Positions 38,976 to 48,124 of a DNA stretch of 64,000 nucleotides are shown piece by piece (within the stretch, counting starts at the first letter, position 1; the number at the start of each line of letters is the position of its first letter). This DNA is from Flavobacterium sp. MDT1-60. Its GTDB lineage: Bacteria > Bacteroidota > Bacteroidia > Flavobacteriales > Flavobacteriaceae. The DNA lies in the NCBI RefSeq assembly GCF_014844035.1, contig NZ_CP062159.1:4588001-4652000 (forward strand), given 5' to 3'. The notes beneath the pieces were generated by a model, which saw only the letters and a program-made list of their open reading frames with translations, was not told the origin of the DNA and did no database searches. Made by a program: the position numbers and the translations under genes.

Positions 38976-40727
38976 CTAGAAATCGAATTTATAATTTCCG
39001 CCCACTAAAACCTGGAATCCCTGAACCGGGTAATTCAGCCATCTTTCGTACGCCTGATTTCCAATATTATTTAGTTTTAGGAAGAAAGTCAAGCGCTCGT
39101 TGTATTTGTATCCTAAATGTGCATTCGCATCAAAATAACTTTTTAAGGTAATCGGTACACCAAGTGTTGCAACATCTAAATTGGTTTGCATGTCTTTACG
39201 TTCTCCTACAAAGAAAACATTTAAACCAGCGTACCATTGTTTGGTAATATTTACATCCAAATTTGAACTTAATTTCATTGAAGGTAAGTTCCAGGCTTCT
39301 AAACCATCTGTTTTATAACTATTGAAAGTTCCGTTGATTCCGAAAGAAACATTTTGAGAAAAATCAGCTTTTAATTCTGCATAAAAACGCAAGGTCCTTA
39401 CGTCATCATAAACTACTCCAAATGAGTTACCGAAAGCATAATTCTGGTTGTTAAAATTCTCTGTATAATCATTGCTTTTAAACAAAGCCTTGTCTTTTTC
39501 ATTCAGATAAGAACCCGTCAGATTATAATTAATATTATTCGCTAATTTTCCTTTTAAACCAGCAAAAACATTATACTGATTGCTTGTTGGTCTCATATTT
39601 AGAGTTGGAGATAAAAACGGATTTTCGGTCACAAAATCAGCATAAGAATTCTGATTTAAACTACCGTTTACTCCTGTATAGAAAATCATTAAATCACCTA
39701 CCAGTTTATAAGAAGCATTCACTTTTGGATAAATATAGAACTTATTTCCACTGTTTTCAGAATCCAGTCCATAATACAATCCCGCTCCTAATTCCAGTGT
39801 CCAATCGTCTTCAAGAACAACAAAACTTGGCTCAATGCCAAAATTGGTCAAGCTGTATTTTAATGGCTCTGTATTATCTCGTATATAATTATTTTCGAAA
39901 GATCCGCTTACGTGATCCACAATAATATTTGTGTTGATCGATTGATCCATTACATCTACTTTGAAAGAAGGTTTCAGATAAAAACGATTTTCTGAAGAGG
40001 AGAAGCTATCTGAAAAATGCGTAAATCGTGTATCAATTTTACTAAAAATCCCTTCGTTGAATTCTACATTTCCCCCTAATGAAATAGTATTATACGAATG
40101 ATTCGGATTAATTCCTCTAATTAAATCTTCCTGCGTTTCCGGAGGTAAAGTCATTCCAAAATCGGTTGGTAAACCGTACCAATTGTATACCTGATTTTGA
40201 TATCCTAAATCTAAGCCCCAAGACATATCACGATTGTTTACGCCATAGCCTACATTTACACCTGTATCATAAAATTCATCATTTAAATTCACATCTTTGA
40301 TACCGCCTTGCGAAGAATGATGGCGCAACATTGCTGCTACATAATCATTATTTCCTAAATCTTGTGTAACGAATAATTCGGCATTCAAAGTCCCATAATT
40401 CCCAACTCCCAGAGTCGCATAATTACTAAACAATCTTTCCTTTTTTGATTTATCAACACTCGCCGCATTTCCTTTTGAAGGCGTAAAAGTTGATGCAACA
40501 GGAACCGACAAAATACTGTATTTAATAGTTTCCTTCGGCTGATTTCCGCTATCATCAAGCGAAGGAGTTTCTTTCACTTTAAAAGCATCTGAAATGGTTG
40601 GCGAATACGGTTTTACCACATTTACAGTTTCTGTTCCGATACTCTCATTTTTCTTTTGCGAAAACGAAAGCTGAGAAACAAACAACAGCAGTAAAATGAT
40701 AATTTTATTTTGGCAATTAATTTTCAT
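38976..40727 (-). CDS. Outer membrane beta-barrel protein (TonB-dependent-receptor-like barrel)
   Basis: A 583-residue exported protein. A signal peptide (ending LSFSQ) and a Ser/Pro/Lys-rich segment (residues 20-85) precede repeated amphipathic strands with aromatic girdles through to the C-terminal FKLNNIGNQAYERW and a last strand ending in FDF. It lacks a TonB plug domain, so it is a barrel-only relative rather than a complete receptor. It is the last gene of a minus-strand run after the TPR and PhzF genes. Pairing of such a barrel with a large TPR protein hints at an envelope complex, but no function is established. Confidence 0.75.
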   Translation of the reverse strand: MKINCQNKIIILLLLFVSQLSFSQKKNESIGTETVNVVKPYSPTISDAFKVKETPSLDDSGNQPKETIKYSILSVPVASTFTPSKGNAASVDKSKKERLFSNYATLGVGNYGTLNAELFVTQDLGNNDYVAAMLRHHSSQGGIKDVNLNDEFYDTGVNVGYGVNNRDMSWGLDLGYQNQVYNWYGLPTDFGMTLPPETQEDLIRGINPNHSYNTISLGGNVEFNEGIFSKIDTRFTHFSDSFSSSENRFYLKPSFKVDVMDQSINTNIIVDHVSGSFENNYIRDNTEPLKYSLTNFGIEPSFVVLEDDWTLELGAGLYYGLDSENSGNKFYIYPKVNASYKLVGDLMIFYTGVNGSLNQNSYADFVTENPFLSPTLNMRPTSNQYNVFAGLKGKLANNINYNLTGSYLNEKDKALFKSNDYTENFNNQNYAFGNSFGVVYDDVRTLRFYAELKADFSQNVSFGINGTFNSYKTDGLEAWNLPSMKLSSNLDVNITKQWYAGLNVFFVGERKDMQTNLDVATLGVPITLKSYFDANAHLGYKYNERLTFFLKLNNIGNQAYERWLNYPVQGFQVLVGGNYKFDF

Positions 40728-40824
40728 ACTTCTTTATTTTTTCAGAGAATATTTAGAGAAAAGAACAAAGAATAAAGAGAATAGACTGCCAATCTTTGCT
40801 TTCCAATCTATATTCTATTCTCTA

Positions 40825-40866
40825 TTTTCTATATTCTATTTTCTATATTCTATTTTCTAATATCTA
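40825..40866. repeat. Short tandem repeat, 14-bp unit
   Basis: TTTTCTATATTCTA occurs at 40825-40838 and 40839-40852, with a degenerate third unit to 40866, inside a pyrimidine-rich gap between the PhzF and beta-barrel genes. Confidence 0.7.
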
Positions 40867-40919
40867 ATTTCAATTTTCTAATATCTTTCTTCTTTGCTCT
40901 TGACTCTATTTTCTAAAAT

Positions 40920-41783
40920 CTAAGCTTCCCACTCTCCTTTTGCAACAAACTGCGCTTTTCCTCCAATCTGAACATCAAATTGATTATCATCTAATTTTCC
41001 TTTAAAATAAATCTGCGAAGGACGACCAATATAATCTCCCTGATAATTGATCATTTCAAATTCAGGTTTATGATATTTTAATAGAAAAGCCTGTAGGCAT
41101 GTACTTGCACTTCCAGTTGCGGCATCTTCCACTAATTGATTATTTTCAACACATAACATTCGGCTAAACAATTTTGAATCTTCTAAATAATAGAAATACA
41201 AACCTCTGTGCGTTGTTTTGCAATTCCTTTTCAGCCATTGGTCCGTTTTATCTTTATCCAAAACCAAATTTTCCAATGCTCTTTTATTACTTAATCCAAC
41301 CATTATAAAGGCACTTCCGGTACTCACTTCCTGAATTGGAAATTGATTTTCAAAATCTTCTTTTTTAAGATTACTGAATACTGAGAAATCTTCTTTCGAA
41401 AAAATATCCCAAAACTTAGGCTGAGCTGCTTTTAACCAAATCAAATCTTCTGTTTTATGAATTGCAATTGGTCCAATCGGAACATTTAATTTTATTTTCT
41501 CAGGGGAATTCTCAAATACTTTATTCATCAAAATCCAGGAAGTTCCAATAATAGGATGACCTGCAAACTGCATTTCCTGCTCTGGTGTAAAAATTTTAAT
41601 TTCGGCAGTATTATTTTCAGCATCAAGCTTTGTAATAAAAGTACTTTCCGCAAAATTAATTTCACGGGCAATCTTTTGCATTTCTTCTGAACTTAAATTT
41701 CCCGCATCTAAAAAAACTGCCAATTGATTCCCGGCATATTTTTTATCGGTAAAAACATCAACTATATAAAAAGGTAAACTCAT
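40920..41783 (-). CDS. PhzF family phenazine biosynthesis-like isomerase
   Basis: A 287-residue cytosolic protein of the PhzF fold, whose characterised members are isomerases using an active-site glutamate. Visible motifs are FAESTFI (the catalytic Glu), QMQFAGHPIIGTSW and the C-terminal DAATGSASTCLQAFLL. Most members outside phenazine producers have unknown substrates and no phenazine genes are present here, so the role is open. The frame extends upstream to 41825, but the ATG at 41783 (MSLPFYIVDVFTDK) matches the normal beginning of the family. It lies about 100 bases after the TPR gene. Confidence 0.88.
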   Translation of the reverse strand: MSLPFYIVDVFTDKKYAGNQLAVFLDAGNLSSEEMQKIAREINFAESTFITKLDAENNTAEIKIFTPEQEMQFAGHPIIGTSWILMNKVFENSPEKIKLNVPIGPIAIHKTEDLIWLKAAQPKFWDIFSKEDFSVFSNLKKEDFENQFPIQEVSTGSAFIMVGLSNKRALENLVLDKDKTDQWLKRNCKTTHRGLYFYYLEDSKLFSRMLCVENNQLVEDAATGSASTCLQAFLLKYHKPEFEMINYQGDYIGRPSQIYFKGKLDDNQFDVQIGGKAQFVAKGEWEA

Positions 41784-41888
41784 TTTTTTTCTTTTTTTAG
41801 AGAAAAGATGCAAGATGCAAGACAATAGATTTCTTGCTTCTTTCTTCTTGCTTCTTTTTTCTTTACTTCCTATTCTTATTCTTAATTC

Positions 41889-43625
41889 TTATTTACTGAT
41901 AGACGAATTCGTTTTTGACTCTTCTAACTTAATCGCACTTAATTCTTTTTTGGCTTCTTCAACAACATCCGGGAAATCCGTAAAATTGTTGATTACGTTG
42001 TCTAAAATGTAAGTTGCCTGATAACTGTCTTTTAATCCGTAGAAATTTTTTGCCATTAAAACCAAACTCTTCGCTCCGTAATATTTGTAAGCCGAATAAT
42101 TCTTAGCCAGTTTTTGGACCGATACATTCGAAGCATCAAATTTTCCTTCTTTCGTTTTAAAATAAGCATCGTAATACAAAGCTTCGGCAGCTAATTCTCC
42201 TTTTGAAGTTGATGCTAATTTCGCATAGGCTGTTTTAGCTTTATCTTCATCTCCAGTCTGGATTGCGGCACGCGCTACGATAATTTGGGCATCGGCTTTT
42301 ACATTCACATCAGCTTTTGGATTCTGCAATACTTTATCGGCAGAAATTACGGAGTTATCGTAATCTTTTTTATCATAATAGCATTTCATCAAATTAGCCT
42401 GTGCAAAACTTTTGTTTTGGGCAGAATCTGCTTCGTCATCTAAGCGCTTCAGGATCGGAATCGATTTATCACAATCTTTTGCTTTTAAGAAAATCTGCGC
42501 TAATTTCATTAACGATTGTTCTGTAAATTCGTTTCTTGGCTGATCGATTACATACTGATAACTAGCAACTGATTTAACTTCTGAACCTTCTGCATAAAGC
42601 AATTGTGCCAAATAAAAATTAGCTTCAAGTGCATGTAATCCAGATGGAAATTTACTTATATAACCTGTAAAACCAGTAATTGCCTGTTTACCTTTATTTT
42701 GGCTGTATTGTTTGAAAGCAGCATCGTAAGTGTCATTATCCAGTTCAGCATCTGTAACTGAAACAAAATCTAAAGTACGTACCCAAGTTGCGTATTCATC
42801 CACTTTTCCTGAATCAACATAAATCAATCTGGCTGTTGAAACTGCTTCTAATGCTTCTGGTGTTTTTGGAAATTCTGCTGCCACTTTTTTGAATTTTACC
42901 AAAGCCTGTTCGTCTCGGTCGGAATTGTAATAAATCAAACCTTGTTTTAAAATAGATTTTGAAGTAAACGAACCATTTTTATACTCTGAAATCAGCTGAT
43001 CATAAGTTTTAATCGCCTGATCGTTCTTTTTCTCAGCAACATATGTATTTCCTAACTCATACAAAGCGTCATCGCGATATTCTGATTTTTTGTACATCTG
43101 AAGGAAGTTATTCAACTCGTCAACTTTTTTGTCATTTTTCGACATGAAACCGTACGAAATTGCTTTTTGAAATTGTGCATAATCAGCGTCAACTCCTTTT
43201 GCCGCAATTGCTTTGGCATATGCTTCATTGGCAGCACTATATTTTGAAGTTACAAATCGGCAATCTCCCAAACGCAAATACGAATCGTTCAAACGAACTT
43301 TATCTCCCGGAGCACTATCAATTTGAGCCTGAAATGAAGTTGCTGCCTGATCGTATTCCTTCAATTTAAAATACGTATATCCAATATTATAATTAACATT
43401 TTTATACTCTTCTGTCGATTTCGCGGCAGCCTGACCGGCAAATTGTTTGTAACTCAATAAGGCATTCTGAAAATCATCTGCAAGATATTCTGTTTCCGCT
43501 TTCCAGAAAGTCGCACGTGCTGTAAACTCAGGAGTTTTCTGTTCGCTAACAGCACTTTTAAACATCTTTCCAGCTTCAGCATAATTAGATTCGTTATACA
43601 ATTCCAAACCTCTGTAAAAAAGCAC
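41889..43625 (-). CDS. TPR protein, C-terminal part (separated by a frameshift)
   Basis: This 578-residue stretch consists of tandem tetratricopeptide repeats (for example NESNYAEAGKMFKSAV, LGDCRFVTSKYSAANEAYAKAI, ALYELGNTYVAEKKNDQAIKTY). It opens at a GTG rather than an ATG and has no signal peptide, so it is not an independent gene. Read one base differently through the A8 run at 43660-43667 and it continues directly from the upstream TPR reading frame, giving one protein of about 1004 residues. That is the length I expect for a large flavobacterial TPR protein of this kind. It may be a sequencing error, a pseudogene or a recoding site. Confidence 0.8.
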   Translation of the reverse strand: MLFYRGLELYNESNYAEAGKMFKSAVSEQKTPEFTARATFWKAETEYLADDFQNALLSYKQFAGQAAAKSTEEYKNVNYNIGYTYFKLKEYDQAATSFQAQIDSAPGDKVRLNDSYLRLGDCRFVTSKYSAANEAYAKAIAAKGVDADYAQFQKAISYGFMSKNDKKVDELNNFLQMYKKSEYRDDALYELGNTYVAEKKNDQAIKTYDQLISEYKNGSFTSKSILKQGLIYYNSDRDEQALVKFKKVAAEFPKTPEALEAVSTARLIYVDSGKVDEYATWVRTLDFVSVTDAELDNDTYDAAFKQYSQNKGKQAITGFTGYISKFPSGLHALEANFYLAQLLYAEGSEVKSVASYQYVIDQPRNEFTEQSLMKLAQIFLKAKDCDKSIPILKRLDDEADSAQNKSFAQANLMKCYYDKKDYDNSVISADKVLQNPKADVNVKADAQIIVARAAIQTGDEDKAKTAYAKLASTSKGELAAEALYYDAYFKTKEGKFDASNVSVQKLAKNYSAYKYYGAKSLVLMAKNFYGLKDSYQATYILDNVINNFTDFPDVVEEAKKELSAIKLEESKTNSSISK

Positions 43626-43647
43626 TTTTTGATATGCCGCTTTATTT

Positions 43648-44904
43648 TCAGCCGATCTGTTTTTTTTCTAATAAAACCAAAGCTTCTTTGTAGTTTTTAG
43701 AAGAAATATATGAATCAACCAATAACTTTTCTACTTCAGCTTTGTTTGAATTGTTTGGATATTTTTTTAAGAAATCAAGCAGAATTCCCGGAACAGTTTG
43801 ATATGCGTTTCCAATTTCATAACTCAACTTAGCATAATTTAATGCTGCATCTTCCTGAATCTGCGCATTAAATTCCATTTCAGAAGCATTTTTAAAAGCG
43901 TTTAATGCTTCTTGTTTTTTGCCTGTATTCAAATAACTTAAACCTAAATGGTAATAGGCATTTTGCGCTACGAAATCTTTTCCTTCTATAATTTTATTGA
44001 ATTGAGAAATTGCTTTTTCGTATTCTTTCTGCTCATAATAAGCGTAACCTAATTGATAAAAATCGGTATTGTTCCATTTTCCTTTTTTACCTGCATATTG
44101 CTCTAAAAACGGAATCGCTTTGCCGTATTGTTTTAAATTGAAATAACTTTCTCCGATAATTTTATTCAGTTCTGATTTTTCTAATTCATTTGATTTCGCC
44201 ATTGCTTTCTGGCCTAAATCAATTGCTTTTTGGAAATTACCAAGTTTGAAATTCATGTCGGCCTGATAATAAGAAAGCTTTTCTTTGTATTTTTCTTCGC
44301 CAGAAACTTCATCAAAATATTTGGTTGCTTCTTTATAATCGTCACCTTCATAAGCCATGAAACCAAGGTAATATTTGGCTTGAGAACCAAATTCAGGAGA
44401 GTTCACCACTTTGTTAAAATAAGTCGTGGCTTCTTTTTTCTTTTTAGCATTGAAATAACTATATCCTTTCTGAAAATTAAATTTATCCGAATCGGATTTG
44501 CTCATATAACTTTCATCCACTTTATCAAACCATTGCAGCGCTTTTGGATAATTCGCTTGCTCAAAGAAAAATTGGGCAACTTCAATATAAGCCTGATTTT
44601 GTTTGGTACTTGTTGGATAATCGCTCACAAATTTTTCCATCAATGCATCCGCATTCGGCTGATTGGTTCTGATGGCGCAATTGGCGATGTAATAAGCGCA
44701 ATCTGATTTTACTTCTTCAGTTTGTGCATTATTTTTCACATATTCAAAAATATGTTGTGCCGAAGCGTATTGTTTGTCATTATATAAAGCCAGTGCTTTG
44801 TCAAAATCCTTTAAATCGTAAGTATATATAGCTGATTTTTGTGCCGAAACCGTGGTCGAAATGAGGATTATTTGGAGTAAAAAGAACCAGGAAAGTTTAC
44901 GCAT
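43648..44904 (-). CDS. Exported TPR protein, N-terminal part (separated by a frameshift)
   Basis: 418 residues: a signal peptide (MRKLSWFFLLQIILISTTVSAQ) followed by about ten TPR units such as YNDKQYASAQHIFEYVKN and YYEQKEYEKAISQFNKII. It stops seven codons after an A8 run, with LVLLEKKQIG as the last residues. With seven A instead of eight the frame reads LEKNRSAENKAAYQKV and joins the downstream TPR array without a break. TPR arrays mediate protein-protein contacts; this one is predicted to be periplasmic. A well-formed promoter lies upstream. It starts the run of TPR, PhzF, beta-barrel and Gre-like genes. Confidence 0.85.
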   Translation of the reverse strand: MRKLSWFFLLQIILISTTVSAQKSAIYTYDLKDFDKALALYNDKQYASAQHIFEYVKNNAQTEEVKSDCAYYIANCAIRTNQPNADALMEKFVSDYPTSTKQNQAYIEVAQFFFEQANYPKALQWFDKVDESYMSKSDSDKFNFQKGYSYFNAKKKKEATTYFNKVVNSPEFGSQAKYYLGFMAYEGDDYKEATKYFDEVSGEEKYKEKLSYYQADMNFKLGNFQKAIDLGQKAMAKSNELEKSELNKIIGESYFNLKQYGKAIPFLEQYAGKKGKWNNTDFYQLGYAYYEQKEYEKAISQFNKIIEGKDFVAQNAYYHLGLSYLNTGKKQEALNAFKNASEMEFNAQIQEDAALNYAKLSYEIGNAYQTVPGILLDFLKKYPNNSNKAEVEKLLVDSYISSKNYKEALVLLEKKQIG

Positions 44905-44923
44905 TGTAATTATATTTAGTATT

Positions 44924-44956
44924 CAAATGTATCATTTTATACCGTCTATAACGAAA
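44924..44956 (-). promoter_or_regulatory. Promoter for the TPR gene
   Basis: The minus strand has TACATTTG (44924-44931), a full -7 match, and TTTC(G) centred 27 bases upstream (44953-44956). The start codon is about 20 bases downstream. Confidence 0.55.
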
Positions 44957-45020
44957 CGTTTTGAGCTTTTATTATGAACAAAAAATATAACATGTGTTAT
45001 TTTATAGCTTCTGTGCGGGG

Positions 45021-45235
45021 ATTTTTCCACCATATAAGTCATATAAGTAATTATAAGCGAGAGGTTTTTAGCAACGTATACAACTCTGGAGGTCATATAA
45101 GTTTTTCGAAATAAAAAACTTTTACCACAATCCATTAAAATGCATTTGCATCACTTATATGGTTAAATATTTTTCACAATAAATGTTTTCCACAATCTGC
45201 TAAAATGACCTTATATCACTTATATGGTGAAAAAT
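45021..45235. repeat. Compound repeat: inverted arms plus 65-bp degenerate direct repeat
   Basis: The outer arms (ATTTTTCCACCATATAAGT at 45021-45039 and its near-complement ending at 45235) enclose two degenerate units. Each begins CCACAATC (45125 and 45190, 65 bases apart) and ends with CACTTATATGG. The word CATATAAG or its complement recurs at least five times. Confidence 0.7.
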
Positions 45236-45274
45236 TTCCATTTCAATATTTTATCAGAAATGATTGAAATTTAT

Positions 45275-45305
45275 TTTGAATCCAACCGTTAACTTCTTAC
45301 TTTTA
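45275..45305 (+). promoter_or_regulatory. Promoter for the ftsE-like gene
   Basis: TTTG at 45275-45278 and TACTTTTA at 45298-45305 (seven of eight positions) are spaced 25 bases centre to centre, ending 20 bases before the ATG. Confidence 0.5.
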
Positions 45306-45325
45306 CCAATCAAATCAATTTTATT

Positions 45326-46009
45326 ATGTCACAAATCGTACTATCTCTTAAAGAAGTCACTATATATCAGGAAGGAAGAAAAATTTTATCTCATATTAAT
45401 TTAGATGTTCAGCACGGCGAATTCATCTACATTATCGGAAAAACCGGTTCTGGAAAAAGTAGTTTCATGAAAACTTTGTACGGAGATTTGCCTTTAAGCG
45501 AAGGTGAAGGTCATATAGTTGAATTTGATTTGGCAACTTTAAAAGAAAGCGAAATTCCGTATTTGAGACGTAAAATCGGAATCGTATTTCAGGATTTTAA
45601 ATTGCTCCCGGACCGTTCTGTAAAAGACAATATGCTTTTTGTTTTGAAAGCAACAGGCTGGACAGAAAAAGAAGCAATGGAGCATAAAATTGATGAAGTT
45701 CTGGACAAAGTTGGAATGAAAGATTTTGTAAGCAAAATGCCTCACCAACTTTCTGGAGGTGAACAACAACGTGTCGCCATCGCACGAGCTTTATTGAATG
45801 ATCCTGAATTTATCCTTGCTGATGAACCAACCGGAAATCTTGATCCACAAACAAGTTCTGAGGTTCTTGAAGTATTGAAAAAGATCAACGCTAACGGAAA
45901 AACAGTTATCATGGCAACGCACGATTATGCATTGTTGATGAAATTCCCATCTAAAACCCTGAAGTGCGAAGATGAAAGAATCTTCGAAGTGGTGCAACGC
46001 TCTGTGTAA
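45326..46009 (+). CDS. FtsE-like ABC transporter ATP-binding protein
   Basis: A 227-residue ABC ATPase. Walker A is GKTGSGKSS (about 38-46), the signature is [15 protein letters not shown], Walker B is [12 protein letters not shown], and ATHDY is the switch histidine. Sequence and length resemble FtsE, which with FtsX regulates cell-wall hydrolases at division, and LolD-like ATPases are the next best match. No ftsX lies beside it. Instead its stop codon overlaps the start of a glycosyltransferase gene (TAATG), so the two are probably translationally coupled. Confidence 0.85.
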   Translation: MSQIVLSLKEVTIYQEGRKILSHINLDVQHGEFIYIIGKTGSGKSSFMKTLYGDLPLSEGEGHIVEFDLATLKESEIPYLRRKIGIVFQDFKLLPDRSVKDNMLFVLKATGWTEKEAMEHKIDEVLDKVGMKDFVSKMPHQLSGGEQQRVAIARALLNDPEFILADEPTGNLDPQTSSEVLEVLKKINANGKTVIMATHDYALLMKFPSKTLKCEDERIFEVVQRSV

Positions 46010-46860
46010 TGCTTTCCATCTTAATTCCGGTTTATCATTATAATGTTTTGCCACTTGTAAATGAGTTAGTAAAGCAATGTAATTGTAGTGGAATTACTTT
46101 TGAAATTCTATGTCAGGACGACGCCTCAAATTCACAAGAAAACATTTTAAATCAAGAAGTTAACCTTCTTCCTAATTGTTCCTTTTTCATCAATGAAAAC
46201 AATTTAGGAAGAGGAAAAAACATCAATTCCTTAGCTCAAAAAGCAGTTCACGATTGGTTATTGATTTTAGATTGTGATACTTTTCCGGCTGATTCTAATT
46301 TTATTCAAAACTATGTTGATGTAATTTCAGATTCATCAAAAAATATCATTTTCGGTGGAATAATTTATGAAGATAAAAAACCTAAAAAAGAGCAATTTTT
46401 GCGTTGGATTTACGGGCAAAAAAGAGAAACTTCCTCTGTTTTAACTTCTAATTTATTGATTAAAAAAAATGTTTTTCGTCAACATCCTTTCGACGATTCC
46501 ATCACAAAATACGGCTATGAAGATTTGTGTTTTTTCTCTGTTTTGAAGAAGAATCATTTTGAAATTTCCCGAATTGAGAATCCAACTTATCATTTGAATT
46601 TAGAAACTTCAGAAGTTTTTTTAAACAAAACGAAAACAGCTTTAGAAAATCTTGTTTTTCTTTATAATTCAAATAAAATTTCCAGAGAAGATAGTAAAAT
46701 AATTAAAACTTTTGAATTGCTGAAAAAACTAAAATTAAACCGGTTCTCAACTTTTCTTTTTAAAAAAAATCAAATCAAAATTGAACGGAATTTACTTTCT
46801 CAAAATCCTTCTTTGTTTTTGTTTGATCTTTATAAGTTGGGCTATTTTTGTAGTTTGTAA
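46009..46860 (+). CDS. Glycosyltransferase family 2 protein
   Basis: A 283-residue family 2-type transferase. The N-terminus [12 protein letters not shown] starts the nucleotide-binding fold. CQDDASNSQ and the metal-binding LILDCDTFP (DxD) follow, and GYEDLCFFSVLKK supplies the acceptor-side acidic residues. There is no transmembrane segment, so it acts at the cytoplasmic face. It starts within the stop codon of the ftsE-like gene. Its place at the edge of a surface-polysaccharide locus suggests transfer of a sugar to LPS or capsule, but donor and acceptor are unknown. Confidence 0.85.
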   Translation: MLSILIPVYHYNVLPLVNELVKQCNCSGITFEILCQDDASNSQENILNQEVNLLPNCSFFINENNLGRGKNINSLAQKAVHDWLLILDCDTFPADSNFIQNYVDVISDSSKNIIFGGIIYEDKKPKKEQFLRWIYGQKRETSSVLTSNLLIKKNVFRQHPFDDSITKYGYEDLCFFSVLKKNHFEISRIENPTYHLNLETSEVFLNKTKTALENLVFLYNSNKISREDSKIIKTFELLKKLKLNRFSTFLFKKNQIKIERNLLSQNPSLFLFDLYKLGYFCSL

Positions 46861-46920
46861 ATTAAAAGCTAACCAATAACGTAGCAAAATATTTATAGCT
46901 AATCAACAATGTTTTCAGGA

Positions 46921-47036
46921 GAAAGCTCCAACGGAGCGATATATTTATCACTCCTAAAAATATGCCACCCCGATGGGGTTCATGTAATGTTAAATCTTTA
47001 TTTTCTATAAACATTATGTCCCGATGGGACTTCATA
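46921..47036. repeat. Three-hairpin REP-like element, copy 1
   Basis: Three short hairpins are separated by AT-rich linkers: GCTCC-AAC-GGAGC (46925-46937), ACCCC-GAT-GGGGT (46967-46979) and GTCCC-GAT-GGGAC (47018-47030). A TTTTCTATAAACATTATG linker precedes the last. The element ends within a few bases of the convergent gene's stop codon and may act as its terminator. Copy 2 is at 50795-50950. Confidence 0.8.
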
Positions 47037-47038
47037 CC

Positions 47039-48124
47039 TTATAAATTCTCCAAAAACTCCCGCCACTGCACCATTATTTTTTCAACCAAATATTCCTTAG
47101 AAGTTTCCTTCGCATCCAAACCAAATTTCAATCTTACTTCTTCATTTTCAATTAAAAAGGAAAGCTTTTCAACATACATTTCGATATTATCATCCGGAAT
47201 TAAAAACCCATTTTCAGCATTTGTAATAATCACTCGTGGACCAGTTGGACAATCGTAAGCCATACAAGGCAAACCCGAGGCCATTGCTTCCAATAAAACC
47301 ATTGGGAAACCTTCTGTTCTGGAAGTCATGACACAAATAGAAGCTTTTAAATATTTATCCTGAATTTTTTTGACAAAATGTAAATAATTGATTCCAGATT
47401 CTATCTCTAATTTTAATGCTTCATTTTCTAAAGAATCAACATCATCCGTATAAATATCTAATGTCCAATCCGGATATTTTTCTCCGATTTGTTTCCAAAT
47501 CAATAACAATCGATCTAAACCTTTTTCATAGGAATTTCGAGCAATCGCAATTACTTTTTTCTGTTTTAAATTGGTTGTTTTTTTACTGTTTATCCAGGAA
47601 GGATTCGGAATCACGAAGCCATTTTTAACATTCCATTCCTTTAAATTTTCTTCAGAAAGAGCCACTATTTTGGTAAATTTTAGAGCACCAAAATCTTTGA
47701 AACGATATTTTATTTTTCGAATTGATTTCGAGATAAAATTTGTCTCTTGAACTTCTTCTTCAATAAATTTAGAACCATGGCACTCGAATACAATTGGATT
47801 TTTTGTTTTGACTATAAAAGGAAAAACAAACGCTTTCAAACCGTTATCAGCAACCAAAATAATATCTGGTTTTATCTCGCTAATCTTTTGGTTTATTTGC
47901 TTTTGAAACGAATAGAAAAAACGTAAGCGATTGCCATTCAAAATCATATTATGAAAGATAATATCTGAATTGAACTCATAAAATGGCATTTCAGTTTCTT
48001 CATTTTGAGACAAAACATGAACTTCATAACCAAAATGTTCCACAAAATAATTAGCTTTAATAGCAATAACTCTGGCAACTCCGCCAGCCGTTTTTATTTT
48101 TGGAACAATATAAAGCAGTCTCAT
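47039..48124 (-). CDS. Glycosyltransferase family 4 protein
   Basis: A 361-residue GT-B-fold transferase. The N-terminus MRLLYIVPKIKTAGGVARV is the acceptor-domain start. The donor domain has AIARNSYEKGLDRLL and the family's glutamate motif TEGFPMVLLEAMASGLP near 280. It is read after fdtA with a four-base ATGA overlap, and a second family 4 gene lies upstream of both, forming a minus-strand operon. It probably adds a sugar to the surface polysaccharide; specificity is unknown. Confidence 0.9.
   Translation of the reverse strand: MRLLYIVPKIKTAGGVARVIAIKANYFVEHFGYEVHVLSQNEETEMPFYEFNSDIIFHNMILNGNRLRFFYSFQKQINQKISEIKPDIILVADNGLKAFVFPFIVKTKNPIVFECHGSKFIEEEVQETNFISKSIRKIKYRFKDFGALKFTKIVALSEENLKEWNVKNGFVIPNPSWINSKKTTNLKQKKVIAIARNSYEKGLDRLLLIWKQIGEKYPDWTLDIYTDDVDSLENEALKLEIESGINYLHFVKKIQDKYLKASICVMTSRTEGFPMVLLEAMASGLPCMAYDCPTGPRVIITNAENGFLIPDDNIEMYVEKLSFLIENEEVRLKFGLDAKETSKEYLVEKIMVQWREFLENL

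Larger units (their letters stand above)
44905..45325. other. Noncoding divergent region between the TPR and ftsE-like genes
   Basis: About 420 bases holding divergent promoters at both ends and a 215-bp repeat structure between them (45021-45235). A 67-codon minus-strand frame at 44932-45135 runs through the repeat and is not considered a gene. Confidence 0.7.

Noticed and set aside
38976..40727. Calling the beta-barrel protein a full TonB-dependent receptor
   Set aside because: It has no plug domain or TonB-box region; only the barrel part resembles the family.
44932..45135. Minus-strand 67-codon frame in the TPR/ftsE gap
   Set aside because: It runs through the compound repeat, contains the repeat-encoded words and has no plausible start signal or family.
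45125..45235. Possible CRISPR-like repeat array
   Set aside because: Only two degenerate units with no uniform spacer pattern; it is better described as a direct plus inverted repeat.
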